Shown piece by piece: positions 1 through 11,208 of a stretch of DNA of 64,000 bases. A model generated the notes under the pieces. That model saw only the letters and a list, made by a program, of their open reading frames with translations. It ran no database searches and had not been told where the DNA came from. Both the position numbers and the translations under genes were made by a program. Every line of letters begins with the position of its first letter. Position 1 is the first letter of the stretch. The DNA comes from Tipula vernalis (lineage: Eukaryota > Arthropoda > Insecta > Diptera > Tipulidae), in NCBI GenBank assembly GCA_958295665.1, contig OY282560.1, positions 103,455,930-103,519,929 of the forward strand, in the 5' to 3' direction.

Positions 1-3000
1 TTCTACTTATAAACCGTCGCAATGCGCCCAGGAATGACTCTGTACTAAGGTTCATGCAAACCTCGATATGTATGGCGTGCGTACTGAAGCACACAAAAAT
101 AGCCAAATATGCTTTAACAGGTATTGACCCCCTTCGTCGCACAGCATGAACCTTGAATGGCCCGCAAAAATCTACTCCGACTGCACCAAATGCCACCGTA
201 TATTTTACCCTATCTTCAGACAGCTGTCCCATTATTTGGCTCATCATTTTAGGTTTTTGCCTCAAACAATTAATGCACCTCCGGAATATCTTCTTCGCTA
301 CGTCCTTTCCCCTAATCACCCAAAAATTTTGTCGAACTAGGCTCATAAGTAAATGTATGCCTGGATGTTGATGTTGAATATGTATATCATGAGTAATAGC
401 TGTGGCTATAGGTGACTTCGAAGAAATGATTATCGGATGTTTACTATTGTATGGCAATGTTGATTTTTCTATTCTACCCCCTACTCTCATGACTCCCTCA
501 GTATCTAGGAATGGATTTAGCTGCTGCAAACTGCTTTTAATGGGTATTGGTTTTGACCCTTGTAAACACCGATATTCCTCATAAAAATCTACTTTTTGCC
601 AGTACACTACTATTTTACGGTTAGCTTCTTCAAGTTCTGCGGCTGTTAGCACTCCCAATCTCTTCTCTAATTGGCGTTTCTTGGCCCTCGAGTTGTTGAC
701 ATATCTAGGAACATATGCGAAAATTTTCTTAAGTTTGAAAAAGCTACAATATTTTTGGCTCAACCACAATATGGTGTCGTTTTGTAGTTTCGGCCTGGAT
801 TCTGGCAGCGAACTGGTAAGATTATATACTTCTATCTGGCTTTCTTCCTTTGTCTCTGGTATTTCCGGCTGATCGGGCCAATATTGCTCCTCCTTAGATA
901 GCCACACTGGTCCATTCCACCAAAGGTTATTTCTCGCGATTTCAACAGCGGATTGCCCACGAGTTGCACAGTCTGCTGGATTATGTCTTGATGGAATATG
1001 CCGCCACCGATCCCTTTTATATAAGCCAATGATTTCTGCGGTGCGATTGGCGACAAATGTTGTCCAGCGTCTCGGTTGACTGGAAATCCAATCCAAGACG
1101 ATTTTTGAATCTGTCCACATTGTAACCGCGGCTGAGTTGATTGATAAAATTTCAGTAACATCTTTTACCAACCGACTGAGAAGTACTGCACCCATTAGCT
1201 CCAGTCTCGGTATACTGACTTGTTTCAACGGTGATACTTTGGTTTTTGCACAAATTAGATGTGTGACAAACCCTTCCTTGCTTCGTGATCGAGCGTAGAC
1301 AGCTGCTGCATAAGCCCATTTGCTAGCATCGCAAAACCCGTGTAAGGTAATGATATCCGACGCAGTAACACATCTAGGAATTCTCAATTCTGGCGTTTGG
1401 GAAAGGTTGTTGCGCAGGCTAATCCACGATGATTGTACTTCTGGCGGTAACTGTGCATCCCATTCAATCCTTTGCAACCACAAACTTTGAAATAAGATTT
1501 TAATCTTAATAATTATAGGCGATAATAGTCCGAGGGGATCGAATATTTTGCTTGCCTCTGACAGGAAGCTTCTTTTGGTGTGAACTTTCTTATCCTCTAA
1601 GTGCACTTGAAAGATGAAATGATCGGATGCAGGTTCCCACGCTATTCCCAACACTTTTAACGGCTCCGGATGATCGGAAAATACTTTTAAGGAATTAGAT
1701 CCTGGATTGTTGAGTAGGTTCCGCATTTGTGGATCATTCGACGACAGTTTGCGCAAATTGAAACCCCCACTTCCTAAAATGTTCAAAACATCCTCTTTCA
1801 GCTTCAACAGCTCAGGTAGTGTTGGAGCGCCGGTCATCACGTCATCTACATAAATATCCCTTTCTATGGCTCGGCATGCTTCTGGATGTTTCTGAAGGTA
1901 TAGTATGGCCAGTTCCTTTAAGCATCTGGTGGCCATGAAAGATGCAGACGCCATGCCATAGGTTACGGTGTTAAGTGAGTATGGTCGTATTTGATTATCG
2001 TCGTCTCGCCACAGGATTATCTGATGTTTGGTATCTTCTTTGTCCACCAAAACCTGCCGATACATTTTTTCAATATCGCCTACTAGCACATATCGATATT
2101 TTCGGAATCGCGTGAGAATCTGGAACAAGGATGATTGCACATTCGGACCTATCTTAAGTTTTTGATTCAATGACGCACCTGTGGTTGATTTTGCAGATGC
2201 GTCAAACACAACGCGCAGTTTAGTTGTGCTGCTGCTATTTTTGAAAACGCCATGATGTGGAAGCATATAGGTTTGTTGCAGTTCGGTGCCGTTTAACTTA
2301 CGTGGCTGCATATGATTTAACTCCTTATATTCTGTCATAAACTGCTGATAAAGTTGGCGGAATTGATTGTTTGTCTGGAATCGCCTTTCGACTGCCAATA
2401 GTCTCGACACTGCTTGATGGTACGTTGATCCTAGGTCATTCGGTGTTTCCTTAAATGGAAGCTTCACTATGAATCTGCCATCGTTTGATCGTCGCGTGGT
2501 TGTCTTGAACCAATCTTCACATTCTTGTTCTTCTTCGGTCATCTTGCTGGTTTGAGGAACATCTTCGATGGTCCAAAATTTTTGCAACGTGGCATCGATG
2601 TCAATAAGGGTTGCAAATGACTGCGTGGCTACTCTGGTTTCTGCTTCGTACCGACCTCCTACAACCCAACCTAATTTGGATTTCTGCGCCTTTAAACCTC
2701 GACTGTCCAATTCCATGCTGCCATTCTCAAGCAAATCAAATACTATATCTGCGCCAAGTAGAATGTCAATTGTTCCTGGCTTGTAAAACGTTGGATCGGC
2801 CAGCCTAATTTTCGACAAATTCTTAATATAGCTGACGTCAAATTCGAAAGCGGGTAGCGAGGACGTAATCCTCGGGATGATGAGTGCATCTAAACTTGAC
2901 AATTCAACGGAATTGAATCGGGAAGACAAGCGCAATGTGGTAATACCATGAGATCTCCCGCTGTTTACTTGGCCAATTCCCGAAATTAAACTTCGACAAT

Positions 3001-4453
3001 TCCTCCTTGGTAATCCTAACTTCTGGACCAATGGCTCGGTTATAAATGAAGATTGGGAAGCCGTGTCCAACAATGCGCGGCATAAATGTGGTGTACCAAG
3101 GTTATCCAATACATTTATTATTGCTGTGGGTAATATCGTTTGTACTGTACACTTCAACACAATATCACGGTCTTGATTAGCAATGCATTCGTCATTGCGT
3201 ATATGAAGAGTCGAAGTATTATTTTCTTCAGGGCTATCGTTCGTTGCTTTTGTGCTGGCGGTTAGTGCATTTGGTCTTGAATCCAAATGCAATAAAGTGT
3301 GATGCTTCTTAAAGCACTGGTTGCATCTGCCTCGGATTCTACATTCGTAACTCGTATGTCCCGGATTTAGGCAATTAAAACATCGTTTGTTGGTGCCGAC
3401 TAAGCTTCTCCGGTCTTCAACCGACAATTCCTTGAATCGAGCACAATCAATTAATCTGTGCTGTTCCTTGTTGCATGATATGCAAGTAGCACCAATAGTA
3501 GTGGCAAAGCTATTCTTCGGCTTGCCTGGAATGGTTGCTCTGGTGGTTGTTGATCGAATGGAATGCATCTTTACTGATTCAAGAGCATCAGTTCTCTTGA
3601 TTAAAAATTCGAAAAATTCGGTTACAGTTGGGAATTCTTTCTCGGTATTCTCTTGCGCCCATAAACTGCGGGTATCATCGTCTAGCTTTTGTAATAGCAG
3701 ATATATGAGCCAAGGGTCCCGGGCTTCGGCTTTGTCTCCTAATGCTTTCAAACCGCGGATTGTCTCGTCAGAGGTATCTAACAATTTTCTTATATTTGAT
3801 GCACTCGCTATACTTATGTTAGGTTGCTCTATAAATTTGCGGATGAATGCATTAATCGTATGTCGTTTGCGATCGTACCTTTGTTTTAGCTTTTTTAGTG
3901 CTTCTATATAGTTGGCTTCCGTAATTTTGAAATGCTTCACCAACGAAAATGCATCGCCTCTAAGCAATCCCATCAAATATTGGAATTTTTGAACAGGGTT
4001 TATATTGTTTTTGCTGTGAACGCTTGAGTGGAACAAATCGAAGAAGCTCTGCCATTCGGTGTAATCGCCAGCAAATGTGGGGATTTGCAATTTAGCAAGG
4101 CGCACCTCGGGGCCTGAATTCGTAGAAGTCACGTTCAAAGTTGTGTCATTGCTTGATACACTAAGCTCACTTATACTGCGATTGTTAATCCATTTATTTA
4201 ATTTGGACACGATAGCGTAATATGCTTCTTCGGCTTCTTCTAACTTAGATTCGACTTGAATATCGATTGCGAATATTGATGCTTCTATCGCTATAATCTT
4301 TTCTAAGATTTCCTTAGCACGACTTGCTTTCACGCGCAATTCCTCAACCGTCTCTTCAGATTCTTCGTGGATGGCACTTGCAAAATTAGATAATTTTGTT
4401 AAAACGCCCTTAAATATGGAGCGTTGCTTTTTTAACCCCTCTAATGCACTCAT
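1..4453 (-). CDS. BEL/Pao retrotransposon gag-pol polyprotein, partial at the left edge
   Basis: One uninterrupted frame runs from ATG at 4453 to the window edge, about 1,484 codons with no stop or shift seen. Domains in order: a gag region starting MSALEGLKKQRS; zinc-knuckle-like cysteines near residues 324 (CISC) and 358 (CFNC), then CNQC; an aspartic protease LLDTASQSSF near residue 463, with DTA in place of the usual DSG/DTG; reverse transcriptase with YVDDV near residue 868 (about 1,852); RNase H with FCDASKWAYAAAV and MWTDSKIVLDW; an integrase zinc region ending RRCINC; and an integrase core with GVDFCGPF, whose Asp is near residue 1,428. The domain order PR-RT-RH-IN and these motifs are typical of insect BEL/Pao. 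The rest of the integrase and the 3' LTR lie outside the window. The start is the first ATG, 95 bases after the primer site. Confidence 0.93.
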   Translation of the reverse strand, partial: MSALEGLKKQRSIFKGVLTKLSNFASAIHEESEETVEELRVKASRAKEILEKIIAIEASIFAIDIQVESKLEEAEEAYYAIVSKLNKWINNRSISELSVSSNDTTLNVTSTNSGPEVRLAKLQIPTFAGDYTEWQSFFDLFHSSVHSKNNINPVQKFQYLMGLLRGDAFSLVKHFKITEANYIEALKKLKQRYDRKRHTINAFIRKFIEQPNISIASASNIRKLLDTSDETIRGLKALGDKAEARDPWLIYLLLQKLDDDTRSLWAQENTEKEFPTVTEFFEFLIKRTDALESVKMHSIRSTTTRATIPGKPKNSFATTIGATCISCNKEQHRLIDCARFKELSVEDRRSLVGTNKRCFNCLNPGHTSYECRIRGRCNQCFKKHHTLLHLDSRPNALTASTKATNDSPEENNTSTLHIRNDECIANQDRDIVLKCTVQTILPTAIINVLDNLGTPHLCRALLDTASQSSFITEPLVQKLGLPRRNCRSLISGIGQVNSGRSHGITTLRLSSRFNSVELSSLDALIIPRITSSLPAFEFDVSYIKNLSKIRLADPTFYKPGTIDILLGADIVFDLLENGSMELDSRGLKAQKSKLGWVVGGRYEAETRVATQSFATLIDIDATLQKFWTIEDVPQTSKMTEEEQECEDWFKTTTRRSNDGRFIVKLPFKETPNDLGSTYHQAVSRLLAVERRFQTNNQFRQLYQQFMTEYKELNHMQPRKLNGTELQQTYMLPHHGVFKNSSSTTKLRVVFDASAKSTTGASLNQKLKIGPNVQSSLFQILTRFRKYRYVLVGDIEKMYRQVLVDKEDTKHQIILWRDDDNQIRPYSLNTVTYGMASASFMATRCLKELAILYLQKHPEACRAIERDIYVDDVMTGAPTLPELLKLKEDVLNILGSGGFNLRKLSSNDPQMRNLLNNPGSNSLKVFSDHPEPLKVLGIAWEPASDHFIFQVHLEDKKVHTKRSFLSEASKIFDPLGLLSPIIIKIKILFQSLWLQRIEWDAQLPPEVQSSWISLRNNLSQTPELRIPRCVTASDIITLHGFCDASKWAYAAAVYARSRSKEGFVTHLICAKTKVSPLKQVSIPRLELMGAVLLSRLVKDVTEILSINSAAVTMWTDSKIVLDWISSQPRRWTTFVANRTAEIIGLYKRDRWRHIPSRHNPADCATRGQSAVEIARNNLWWNGPVWLSKEEQYWPDQPEIPETKEESQIEVYNLTSSLPESRPKLQNDTILWLSQKYCSFFKLKKIFAYVPRYVNNSRAKKRQLEKRLGVLTAAELEEANRKIVVYWQKVDFYEEYRCLQGSKPIPIKSSLQQLNPFLDTEGVMRVGGRIEKSTLPYNSKHPIIISSKSPIATAITHDIHIQHQHPGIHLLMSLVRQNFWVIRGKDVAKKIFRRCINCLRQKPKMMSQIMGQLSEDRVKYTVAFGAVGVDFCGPFKVHAVRRRGSIPVKAYLAIFVCFSTHAIHIEVCMNLSTESFLGALRRFISR

Positions 4454-4548
4454 TTCACTAACTTTTCACTATAATTAATTGTCTTTATTTTTATCGTACA
4501 CAGATTTATTCGCTATTCTAGTATAAAATTATGATTACTTATCTGTGT

Positions 4549-4566
4549 ATCCGGCTCGAAGGACCA
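4549..4566 (-). promoter_or_regulatory. Primer-binding site, complementary to tRNA-Tyr
   Basis: Read on the minus strand this is TGGTCCTTCGAGCCGGAT, which pairs with the 3' end of insect tRNA-Tyr (…CCGGCTCGAAGGA plus CCA, from memory of the fly tRNA). It lies directly next to the proposed 5' LTR end and 95 bases before the gag ATG, where minus-strand DNA synthesis of a BEL element would be primed. Confidence 0.8.
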
Positions 4567-4897
4567 TGTAGAAATTTAGTTTTCCTTTTTTTTCTGCTAA
4601 ATTACTTTTTCTTATTTATTATACAACAAATTAAGCTTATATGTATATACATATATCTTTACAAATATTTTTGTATAAATTTAGTTTTCTTTATAATTTT
4701 TTATTTTAGATTTTTTTTATAATTTTTTATTTTAGGTTGTTGTCAGTTTGCCGGCTGGTATACAAGAGAACAAAAAAATGTGTTTTTTTTACAAAATGGT
4801 TTTTTGATAATGCTTTCTTTTTATGGTAGTTATTATAGCTATGTAGGTGGCCAGTAGACAAATATTGAATGCATAAAAATTGTTTCACTATTCTACA
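4567..4897 (-). repeat. 5' LTR of the BEL/Pao element
   Basis: About 331 bp between the primer site and unrelated sequence. The ends form a perfect 7-base inverted repeat, TGTAGAA at 4567-4573 and TTCTACA at 4891-4897, giving the canonical TG…CA termini in either orientation. An alternative outer boundary is 4900 (ending ACAACA). The partner LTR is outside the window, so length and target duplication cannot be confirmed. Confidence 0.6.
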
Positions 4898-4900
4898 ACA

Positions 4901-7573
4901 GATGGCAGTCAATTATATAATATTAATATTTTTCTTGGGTGGGTTTACAATTGGAGGTTTTTATTTTAGTTGTCAAAATAAATGTAAATAAATCAAAGAG
5001 GCGAGAAAATTATTCAATTATATAAATATAAATTATTTATGGAAGTTAAAACTATTGCGGACTAGTTGGGGTTGAATGGCGTGCTAAGATAAGTATTGCA
5101 TATTACATAATTAAGGTACATTTTTGAAATACATTTTTATGTGATTTCAGGTTATCATTTCTGTCAACAAAAAGTAAAAATTGGCAAAGGGATCTATAAT
5201 CCCGGGTAAGCTTAACAGTTACATTAATTACATTTAATTCTAATTTAATATTTAATTTTCAGCTGGCCGGAATTAATCTGCTTGGGGTTGATCTGCGTTT
5301 GAACAGTGATAGTAAGCTATACACAGAGTGAAGGTTAATAAAACCGATTTAGTAAATTTTTCGAGATTAGCCGCAGTGTGTCAACCTCGATTTAGCTAAT
5401 CCCTTTGTTTTTGCATAGAAACTTAAACTAGTTTAGCTAAATCGGATTTATTAAACCACAGTCTGTCTAGGATATTAGGAAATTTTCATAAAGATTTAAT
5501 GCGGTCTTCCTTTTTAACGGGACACTTTACTTTGTATTATTTTAGGATTTTTATTTTTGCCATTAGGTTCCCTAATGCCATATGGATATAATTGTTTTAC
5601 TTCAATACATAAAGGAGTTCGTTTTTTCTCTGTTTTAACGGTAGCGATTTTTACAAGTGTTTTTGTAAAGGGTTCTCCCAGGCGCGATTTTTGCCCCATT
5701 CAACCTTTATTGAGATACAAATAATAACACGATAGCGGGCGACTCAATTGTTTTTCAAAGAACTGAAATATTTAATAATTTTTTTGTTCCAAATCAATTT
5801 TGCTCCATAAAATTAAAAAATTGCAATAACCTACTCGTCTATTTTTAAAATTTTTGCCTACTTATGAAATGACAATTTCTAGTGGAATTTCTTTTTATTG
5901 CAAAATATTGTCACTGAAGATTTGCGAGTCTGATGAAAAGAGCTATGACATTTGCAGTAGCATAAAGAAGTTAAGAATTCATATTGTACGAAAATATTTC
6001 TAAGTTAATTTTTACGCAAACATATTTTATTTAAACAACATACTTAGGTACACAACAACAGCCATCGAAATTAAAACCAATGATGTAAATTTTCTTTATT
6101 TTGTGACATTTTGAAAATTCATTTGATCAGAATTGATTTCAAGTGCTCATAAATATATTGTCGCAAATAAACAAAACGTTATTGCGTGTGGGTTGGAATA
6201 AGTGCAAATAGTCATCTGGTTAAATAATAAAAAATCGGAAACACATTTTCTAACAAAACCCTGTACCAACTTTGTACTATTTTAAGAGAAAGGTCCGAAA
6301 TTTTACAAAACCACATTACAAGTTTTATGCAACGGCTTTAGAAACTTTCACTATTTTTTGAAATAACTAAAAAATTCCCACCAAATTATGATAGGAAAAA
6401 CCGCGCGATCTAAACACGAAACATACTTAATGTCTTAATTTGTATAAATAATTACATAATTCATACAGTGATCACCATTAAAGAACTTAAGATTACAGAA
6501 CTAACGCAAATGCATGCAAGGACATGCGGTGCATTACAATGTTTATTCTTTAAAACGACCGACCGGAAGTTTAGTGTATTCCGGCTATAATAATTATTAA
6601 TTTTATGGTATTTACCTTATTTACTACTTAAGTATACCATAAACAGAAATCATGAAAATTTATCATTGCGATCTAGCATTAAAACACTTGTCATGCACAT
6701 AACTTTTTGTTTTTGAATTTTTTTTATTCTATTTTATTATGGCGATCGGGTGAAAGTATATGCGCGAACTCGAACTTGATTCAAGCAAAAATATTACACC
6801 AATCGTGTGCAAAGAAATTATAACAAAAAAGGTGAAAATTGTGTATCGCTCATTATATTTGTTGTGGTTTCATTTTTGTAATGTAAATAATCGCGCAAAA
6901 GAATGCTAAACAAATAAACTTCCAAATATGAGCATCATATACAGTATGCTACAAAAAATTTGTGTTACGATTTTGGTAAAAATCAAAACATCTTTATTGA
7001 TCCGTGACAAAAATTGTGAGTGCTATCATGAATTCTAGGTTCTAGTGGTTCCGTATCCTACATCCTGTAGAAGCCAGAAATTTGACAGTTTTCGAATAAT
7101 GGTTTATTATTCCACAGAAATGTATGATACCTTTAGCATCACTGGTGTACTTTAAATTTTCGATGGAGTGGAGATTTGAACTCATGATAAGCTCATTTGT
7201 TTCTATCCCATAAAATGTAAATTTTGACTTTAAATTTTATCAGAAGGCGGGCAAGGCAGATTAATAAATTACCATTTTCCACTCGTATAAATTTGAATTG
7301 ATGATTGTATTTTGTTCTGTTTGTCTAATTTTTGTAACTTAACTCTATCACGGACTAACCACCTTGTTGGCATGACTTTAAAGTTTAAACCGATAAACAG
7401 GCCTCTTTGATACTGTTTTCCGTTTTGCATAATAATCAATAAATTTCAGAGGATGATGTGTCTCTCTGTTTTTTAAGGAAATGTTTGTCTGAAAAATTTG
7501 TGAAAGGATACAGGATGAAGTCGATCTGAAACAATTTTTGAATTGTGATATTCTGAATCAGACTGAATGACTT
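4901..7573. other. AT-rich non-coding stretch
   Basis: No coding frame here resembles a known protein. The only structured part is the fold-back at 5333-5458. A 61-codon minus-strand frame at 5514-5699 matches nothing I know and is probably chance. Confidence 0.6.
5333..5458. repeat. Small fold-back repeat (GGTTWAATAAAYCCGATTTAG ends)
   Basis: The left end GGTTAATAAAACCGATTTAG is matched, inverted, by AGCTAAATCGGATTTATTAAACC at the right end. The sequence just beyond (…ATTAAACCACAGTCTGTCTAGG at about 5448) recurs near 21,245 with a few changes, so a diverged second copy may lie at about 21,020-21,280. No clear target duplication was found. Confidence 0.4.
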
Positions 7574-7743
7574 AAGGCGGTTCCATGGTTGTATTCATTC
7601 TTTCGTTTATTCATTCTGATGATTTTTTTATCCAATCAAAGGAACACGAAAGAAAAATAACGTCATTTTCAAGGAATACGATTAATTAAAAAAAATTAAG
7701 AACGAATGAACGAACTAACGAAGGGAACTGTGAGTCCGCCTTT
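7574..7743. repeat. MITE-like inverted-repeat element, AAGGCGG ends
   Basis: About 170 bp starting AAGGCGGTTCC and ending as its imperfect inverse GTCCGCCTT. Both flanks also carry CATTC/TTCGTT-rich subterminal repeats in inverted orientation. There is no coding capacity. The family is not recognised; TTA/TA-like flanks are possible but not clean. Confidence 0.5.
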
Positions 7744-8330
7744 AGAGGTAAATAAGTACCTTTTAGCTGTAGTAGATATTTATGGAACATTAGGAAATAC
7801 GTCATTTTGTGAGGCATCACAAGTTAGACAAAATGGGATTTCCTAGTTGACGGTTCAAGGTTTCAAAGGTTGTTATTTGTTGCGCAGTAATTTGTGAAAA
7901 CCAAAAACATTACAGCCTTGAATGGTTTCAAAAAATCATTGAGTATTGGTCGAAACATTGGTTATTTGGTTTATACTTCTCTTTCAAACATTGGTTTATA
8001 CTTCTCTTTCAAATTTAACGCTTAAGGCGCTCTATTGGAATAAAACGCCTAGTAAACGCACTATTTATTTAAAACGCCTAGTTATTGTTTGCGGTCGAAG
8101 ACAGAAGTTGGAATCTTGGATTCCACCTAGCGGTTAAATTTTAAACTAAACTTCCTGATAATTTGACGTTTTAAAATTGTTGATAACAACTATTTTTCGG
8201 TACTAAATACATGATTTGGAGATTTTCCAACTTAAATAATAACAATTTTTAATAATAAAATGGTAACACATGGAAAGATGGAAAGTGAGTAAAAAACAGT
8301 GATACGGCAGGTGAAACCCTGCTTGAAAAG
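7744..8330. other. Non-coding spacer with a short tandem duplication
   Basis: A 23-base segment beginning TTGGTTTATACTTC occurs at 7966-7988 and again at 7991-8013 (period 25). AAACGCCTAGT also occurs twice nearby (about 8043 and 8071). No gene is recognisable. Confidence 0.6.
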
Positions 8331-8339
8331 TAACAGGAC

Positions 8340-10640
8340 CAGTGAATTTAAAAGGGAAGAGACCATATGCGAGAAAGAAATCGAAACGTAGTCCACCACA
8401 TTGTCACAGCAGGCCATCTGCCTGTCTGTAGACCATACAGACTAGATGAAGTCCGCCATAAAGCCGCATTTACCGAATTCCAGCACATCATTGTCAGGGC
8501 TTACCACTTAATTCCCATCGCACCTGAAGTCGTTCATAAAACGGCTATAATGACCCCTTTTCGCCTCTTCGAATTTACTCGAATGCCACTTGTTCTACGT
8601 AATGCCGCTCAAATGTTTCAGCGTGTCATGAACGAAATCGTTCGAAATACATTGATAATCGTCTACATTGAAGACATTCTTATAGCTTCGCATAATGAGT
8701 AACAACACAAACTTCATCTGGAATAACTCTTCCACAGGTTTACTGAGCGCATCCACTCTTGATTTCTTCAGCCACAAGATAACCCGTAATGGTATTCTGC
8801 TATCGGAAGAAAGAATTAACGCCATTAGAGAATTCCCAGCTCCAACATCAATCAAGACTATTCAGCGATTCATCGGTATGATAAATTACTACCACCGATT
8901 CATACCAAAGCTCGCTGAAATACTCGCACCAATTCAGAATCACTTGGTAGCTTTAATCAAAAAGTCCAAGACAGCCAAGAATTTCTCTTGGCCCGACGAA
9001 TCTCAACAAGCAATTGGAACAAATAACACTGTTAGCACATCCACTGAGCGATTTAAAGCTCAGTCTAACTACTGATGCATCAAACACTGCCGTCAGGGCA
9101 GTTCTGCAACAGTACAATAACGAGTGTTGGCACCACTGGGATTTTTCTCTAAGAAACTATCGGATGCCGAAAAGAAATATTCTGCATTCGATTGGGAATT
9201 ACTCGTAATATATCTGGCAGTAAAATACTGCAGATATTTTGTCGGGGGTCGGGACTAACTCTAGTCTCTGACTAGAGCAATTCAGTCTAAAATTGAACGC
9301 AGTCCAAGGCAATCACGCCACTTGGATTAGATAAGTTAATTTACCAAGGACATTCAGCATGTTCACGGACATGATAAGACAATGTTGTCGCGGACAGACT
9401 ATCCCGCACAACCGACAACGAAACGACCACACAAAAAGCCGACCTGGAACTTCAGAATTTATTTTCTGGTTCCGAATGTCATACTAGTTCATCAATGAAA
9501 CTAGAGCTTCGACACATTACATAACATTTCATATCCTGGCGCCCGTCCGTCTCGTAAATTGATTAATGCTTGCTACTTTTAGCCCAGTATAAACAAAGAT
9601 GTAGGTCATTGGGCCCAGTCTTGTTAATCCTGCCAACGTGCTAAAGTTCAATGGCACACAAAATCACCCCATGAACAATTTCAAATCCCACCTGGTCGTA
9701 GGACCACTTCCTCCGTCTAATGGATGTTCATATTTGTTCACATGTGTCGATCGCTCCACTCGCTGGCCTGAAGCTTACTGCATGACAAACATGTCAGTTG
9801 CAACCATTGCCACTACGTTCAGAAATAATTAAGTATCACGATTCGGTGTGCTCAATCACAACTGATCAGGGAACACAATTCGAGTCCAAACTTTTCACTT
9901 GGTTAACAAAACTCCTCGGATCACATTGGATACGAACAACGGGGCTAGCATTGGTTTTAGCTGTCTCAGTCAAAGTGGCGCCATTTATTTCTTGGTGTGG
10001 AAATATTAATAACTAAAAATCGCTGTTTATTTAATTAAAAAAACATTAAATCTTTCTTTTCCAAAATTTGCCATCGTCGCCTGTCAAGTGAGACAGCTGA
10101 AACCAATCCGTGCCAACAACGGCTTACCATCCGCAAGCCAATGGCATGGTCGAACGCTTCCATCGACAACTCAAAGGTCTCATGGCCAGAAGGAACACAA
10201 TTCATTGGAGCTCGGAAATACCAATCGTTTTACTTGGTATCCGAGCAACAGTGAAAGAAGATCTAATGTACTCACCAGCGAAATTAGTTTATGATCAAAC
10301 AGTTAAGCTACCCGGTGAGTTCTTCATCGAAAATTCTCTTTCACCTCTATCAACTACTGACAAAAACCTTGTACTCAAATCAACTCCTTAATCCAAGACA
10401 ACTGTGATTTTGTATTCATTACAACAGACAAGATTCGCACAGGATTAGCTCCTCCCTATGGAGGTCCGTATAAAATCATACGTCAACTACGAAATTTTGT
10501 CATCGTATCGATTAATGAAGGCACCATAACATTTCAACCGATCGACTCAAGCCAGCATACGGAATTCTGTGTTCGGCTGATCGAACATCAAGCCATCGAA
10601 CGTACAAAACCGTCCTTATTGCCGAAACACAAACAATTAT
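8340..10640 (+). pseudogene. Gypsy-type retrotransposon pol remnant (RT, RNase H, integrase)
   Basis: Frames in series give: RT fingers HHIVTAGH, then after an internal deletion the palm FRLFEFTRMP and the catalytic box YIEDILIAS (8664-8675), with Glu in place of the first Asp of YxDD; RT thumb and RNase H with RFIGMINYYHRFIP, LSLTTDASNTAV and AVLQQ (about 8,870-9,110); a decayed stretch; integrase core with VDRSTRWPEA, TTDQGTQFES and AYHPQANGMVERFHRQLK (9,640-10,170); and a C-terminal GPYKII segment near 10,465. Gag and protease are absent or unrecognisable. The deletion, shifts, stops and a MITE at 9943-10114 show that it is dead. Motif order RH-IN and the HPQANGMVERFHR motif place it in Gypsy/Metaviridae. 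Confidence 0.88.
9943..10114. mobile_element. 172-bp MITE inside the Gypsy integrase, 8-bp target duplication
   Basis: The left end GGCTAGCATTGGTTTTAGCT is matched by the inverse of the right end (GGCACGGATTGGTTTCAGCT in reverse complement), and the similarity continues through GTCTCA. The flanks are identical 8-mers, AACAACGG, at 9935-9942 and 10115-10122. Removing the insert and one flank rejoins the integrase frame at TTAYHPQ. An 8-bp duplication with GG-starting ends suggests a Merlin-, Mutator- or hAT-type parent; I cannot choose among them. Confidence 0.88.
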
Positions 10641-11179
10641 TCTCTAAGGAGGGAAATCACTTGCGGGAGAGTCCTGTGATGGTTCAAGCATCCGCCATAA
10701 ATGAAATATATTTTCAAATAAATAGATTTTTGTGTTAACAATAAAAAAATAAACACAATTCGAGATTGCATCTCATCATAAGTAACAGAAGCACAAATTC
10801 ATTCAAAACAACGAACGTTGTTCGCACCAACAGAATTATCGTCACGACAAGAATTGTCTGCATTACCAGGCCAAACTAGGCCCATCTCAACCAGCCCACT
10901 GTCCCGTAAATGATTGGTAATGTCACTATGTAAATTTTGAAAGACAAAAATGGACATCTATGCCGCTAAAATCGTCAATCATGTTTAAAAATGTTGTTCT
11001 AAATATTAGATGCATTCAAAATACAAATTTTATCACAACAAAAATGAAATGAATTCATATTTTTGTTGTTGCTGTGGCTTTTATTACAATATATATTACA
11101 AGTTTTTTTTACAAATTTTAGCTTTATACTAAATAAATTAGTTATATCAGTTATATCTTTAAAAGAAGGCTATTTCTAG
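10640..11179 (+). repeat. Probable 3' untranslated region and LTR remnant of the Gypsy element
   Basis: After the pol end comes a purine-rich AAGGAGGGAAA tract (about 10,649) that could be the polypurine tract, followed by TGCGGGAGAGTCC, a plausible LTR start. The LTR end is not clear. From about 10,950 to 11,179 the sequence is AT-rich with nothing recognised. Confidence 0.35.
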
Positions 11180-11208
11180 TAGGTTAGGTTAGGTTGGAGT
11201 GGCTGCTT
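11180..11208 (-). repeat. 29-base 3' tail of the AACCT-tailed R1-type family
   Basis: All 29 bases are identical to 11792-11820, the 3' end of the R1-type element next door: a TAGGTTAGGTTAGG run followed by TTGGAGTGGCTGCTT. On the minus strand this is the last 14 or so bases of the element plus its (AACCT)n tail. It abuts a mariner fragment directly, so it is either an extremely 5'-truncated insertion or a recombination scar. Confidence 0.7.

Noticed and set aside
832..1161. Minus-strand 109-codon frame
   Set aside because: It is a shadow of the BEL pol frame, whose RNase H motifs occupy the same bases in another frame.
11181..11194. Short TTAGG run as a telomere or interstitial telomeric site
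   Set aside because: It occurs only as the 3' tail of retroelement copies and is two to four units long.
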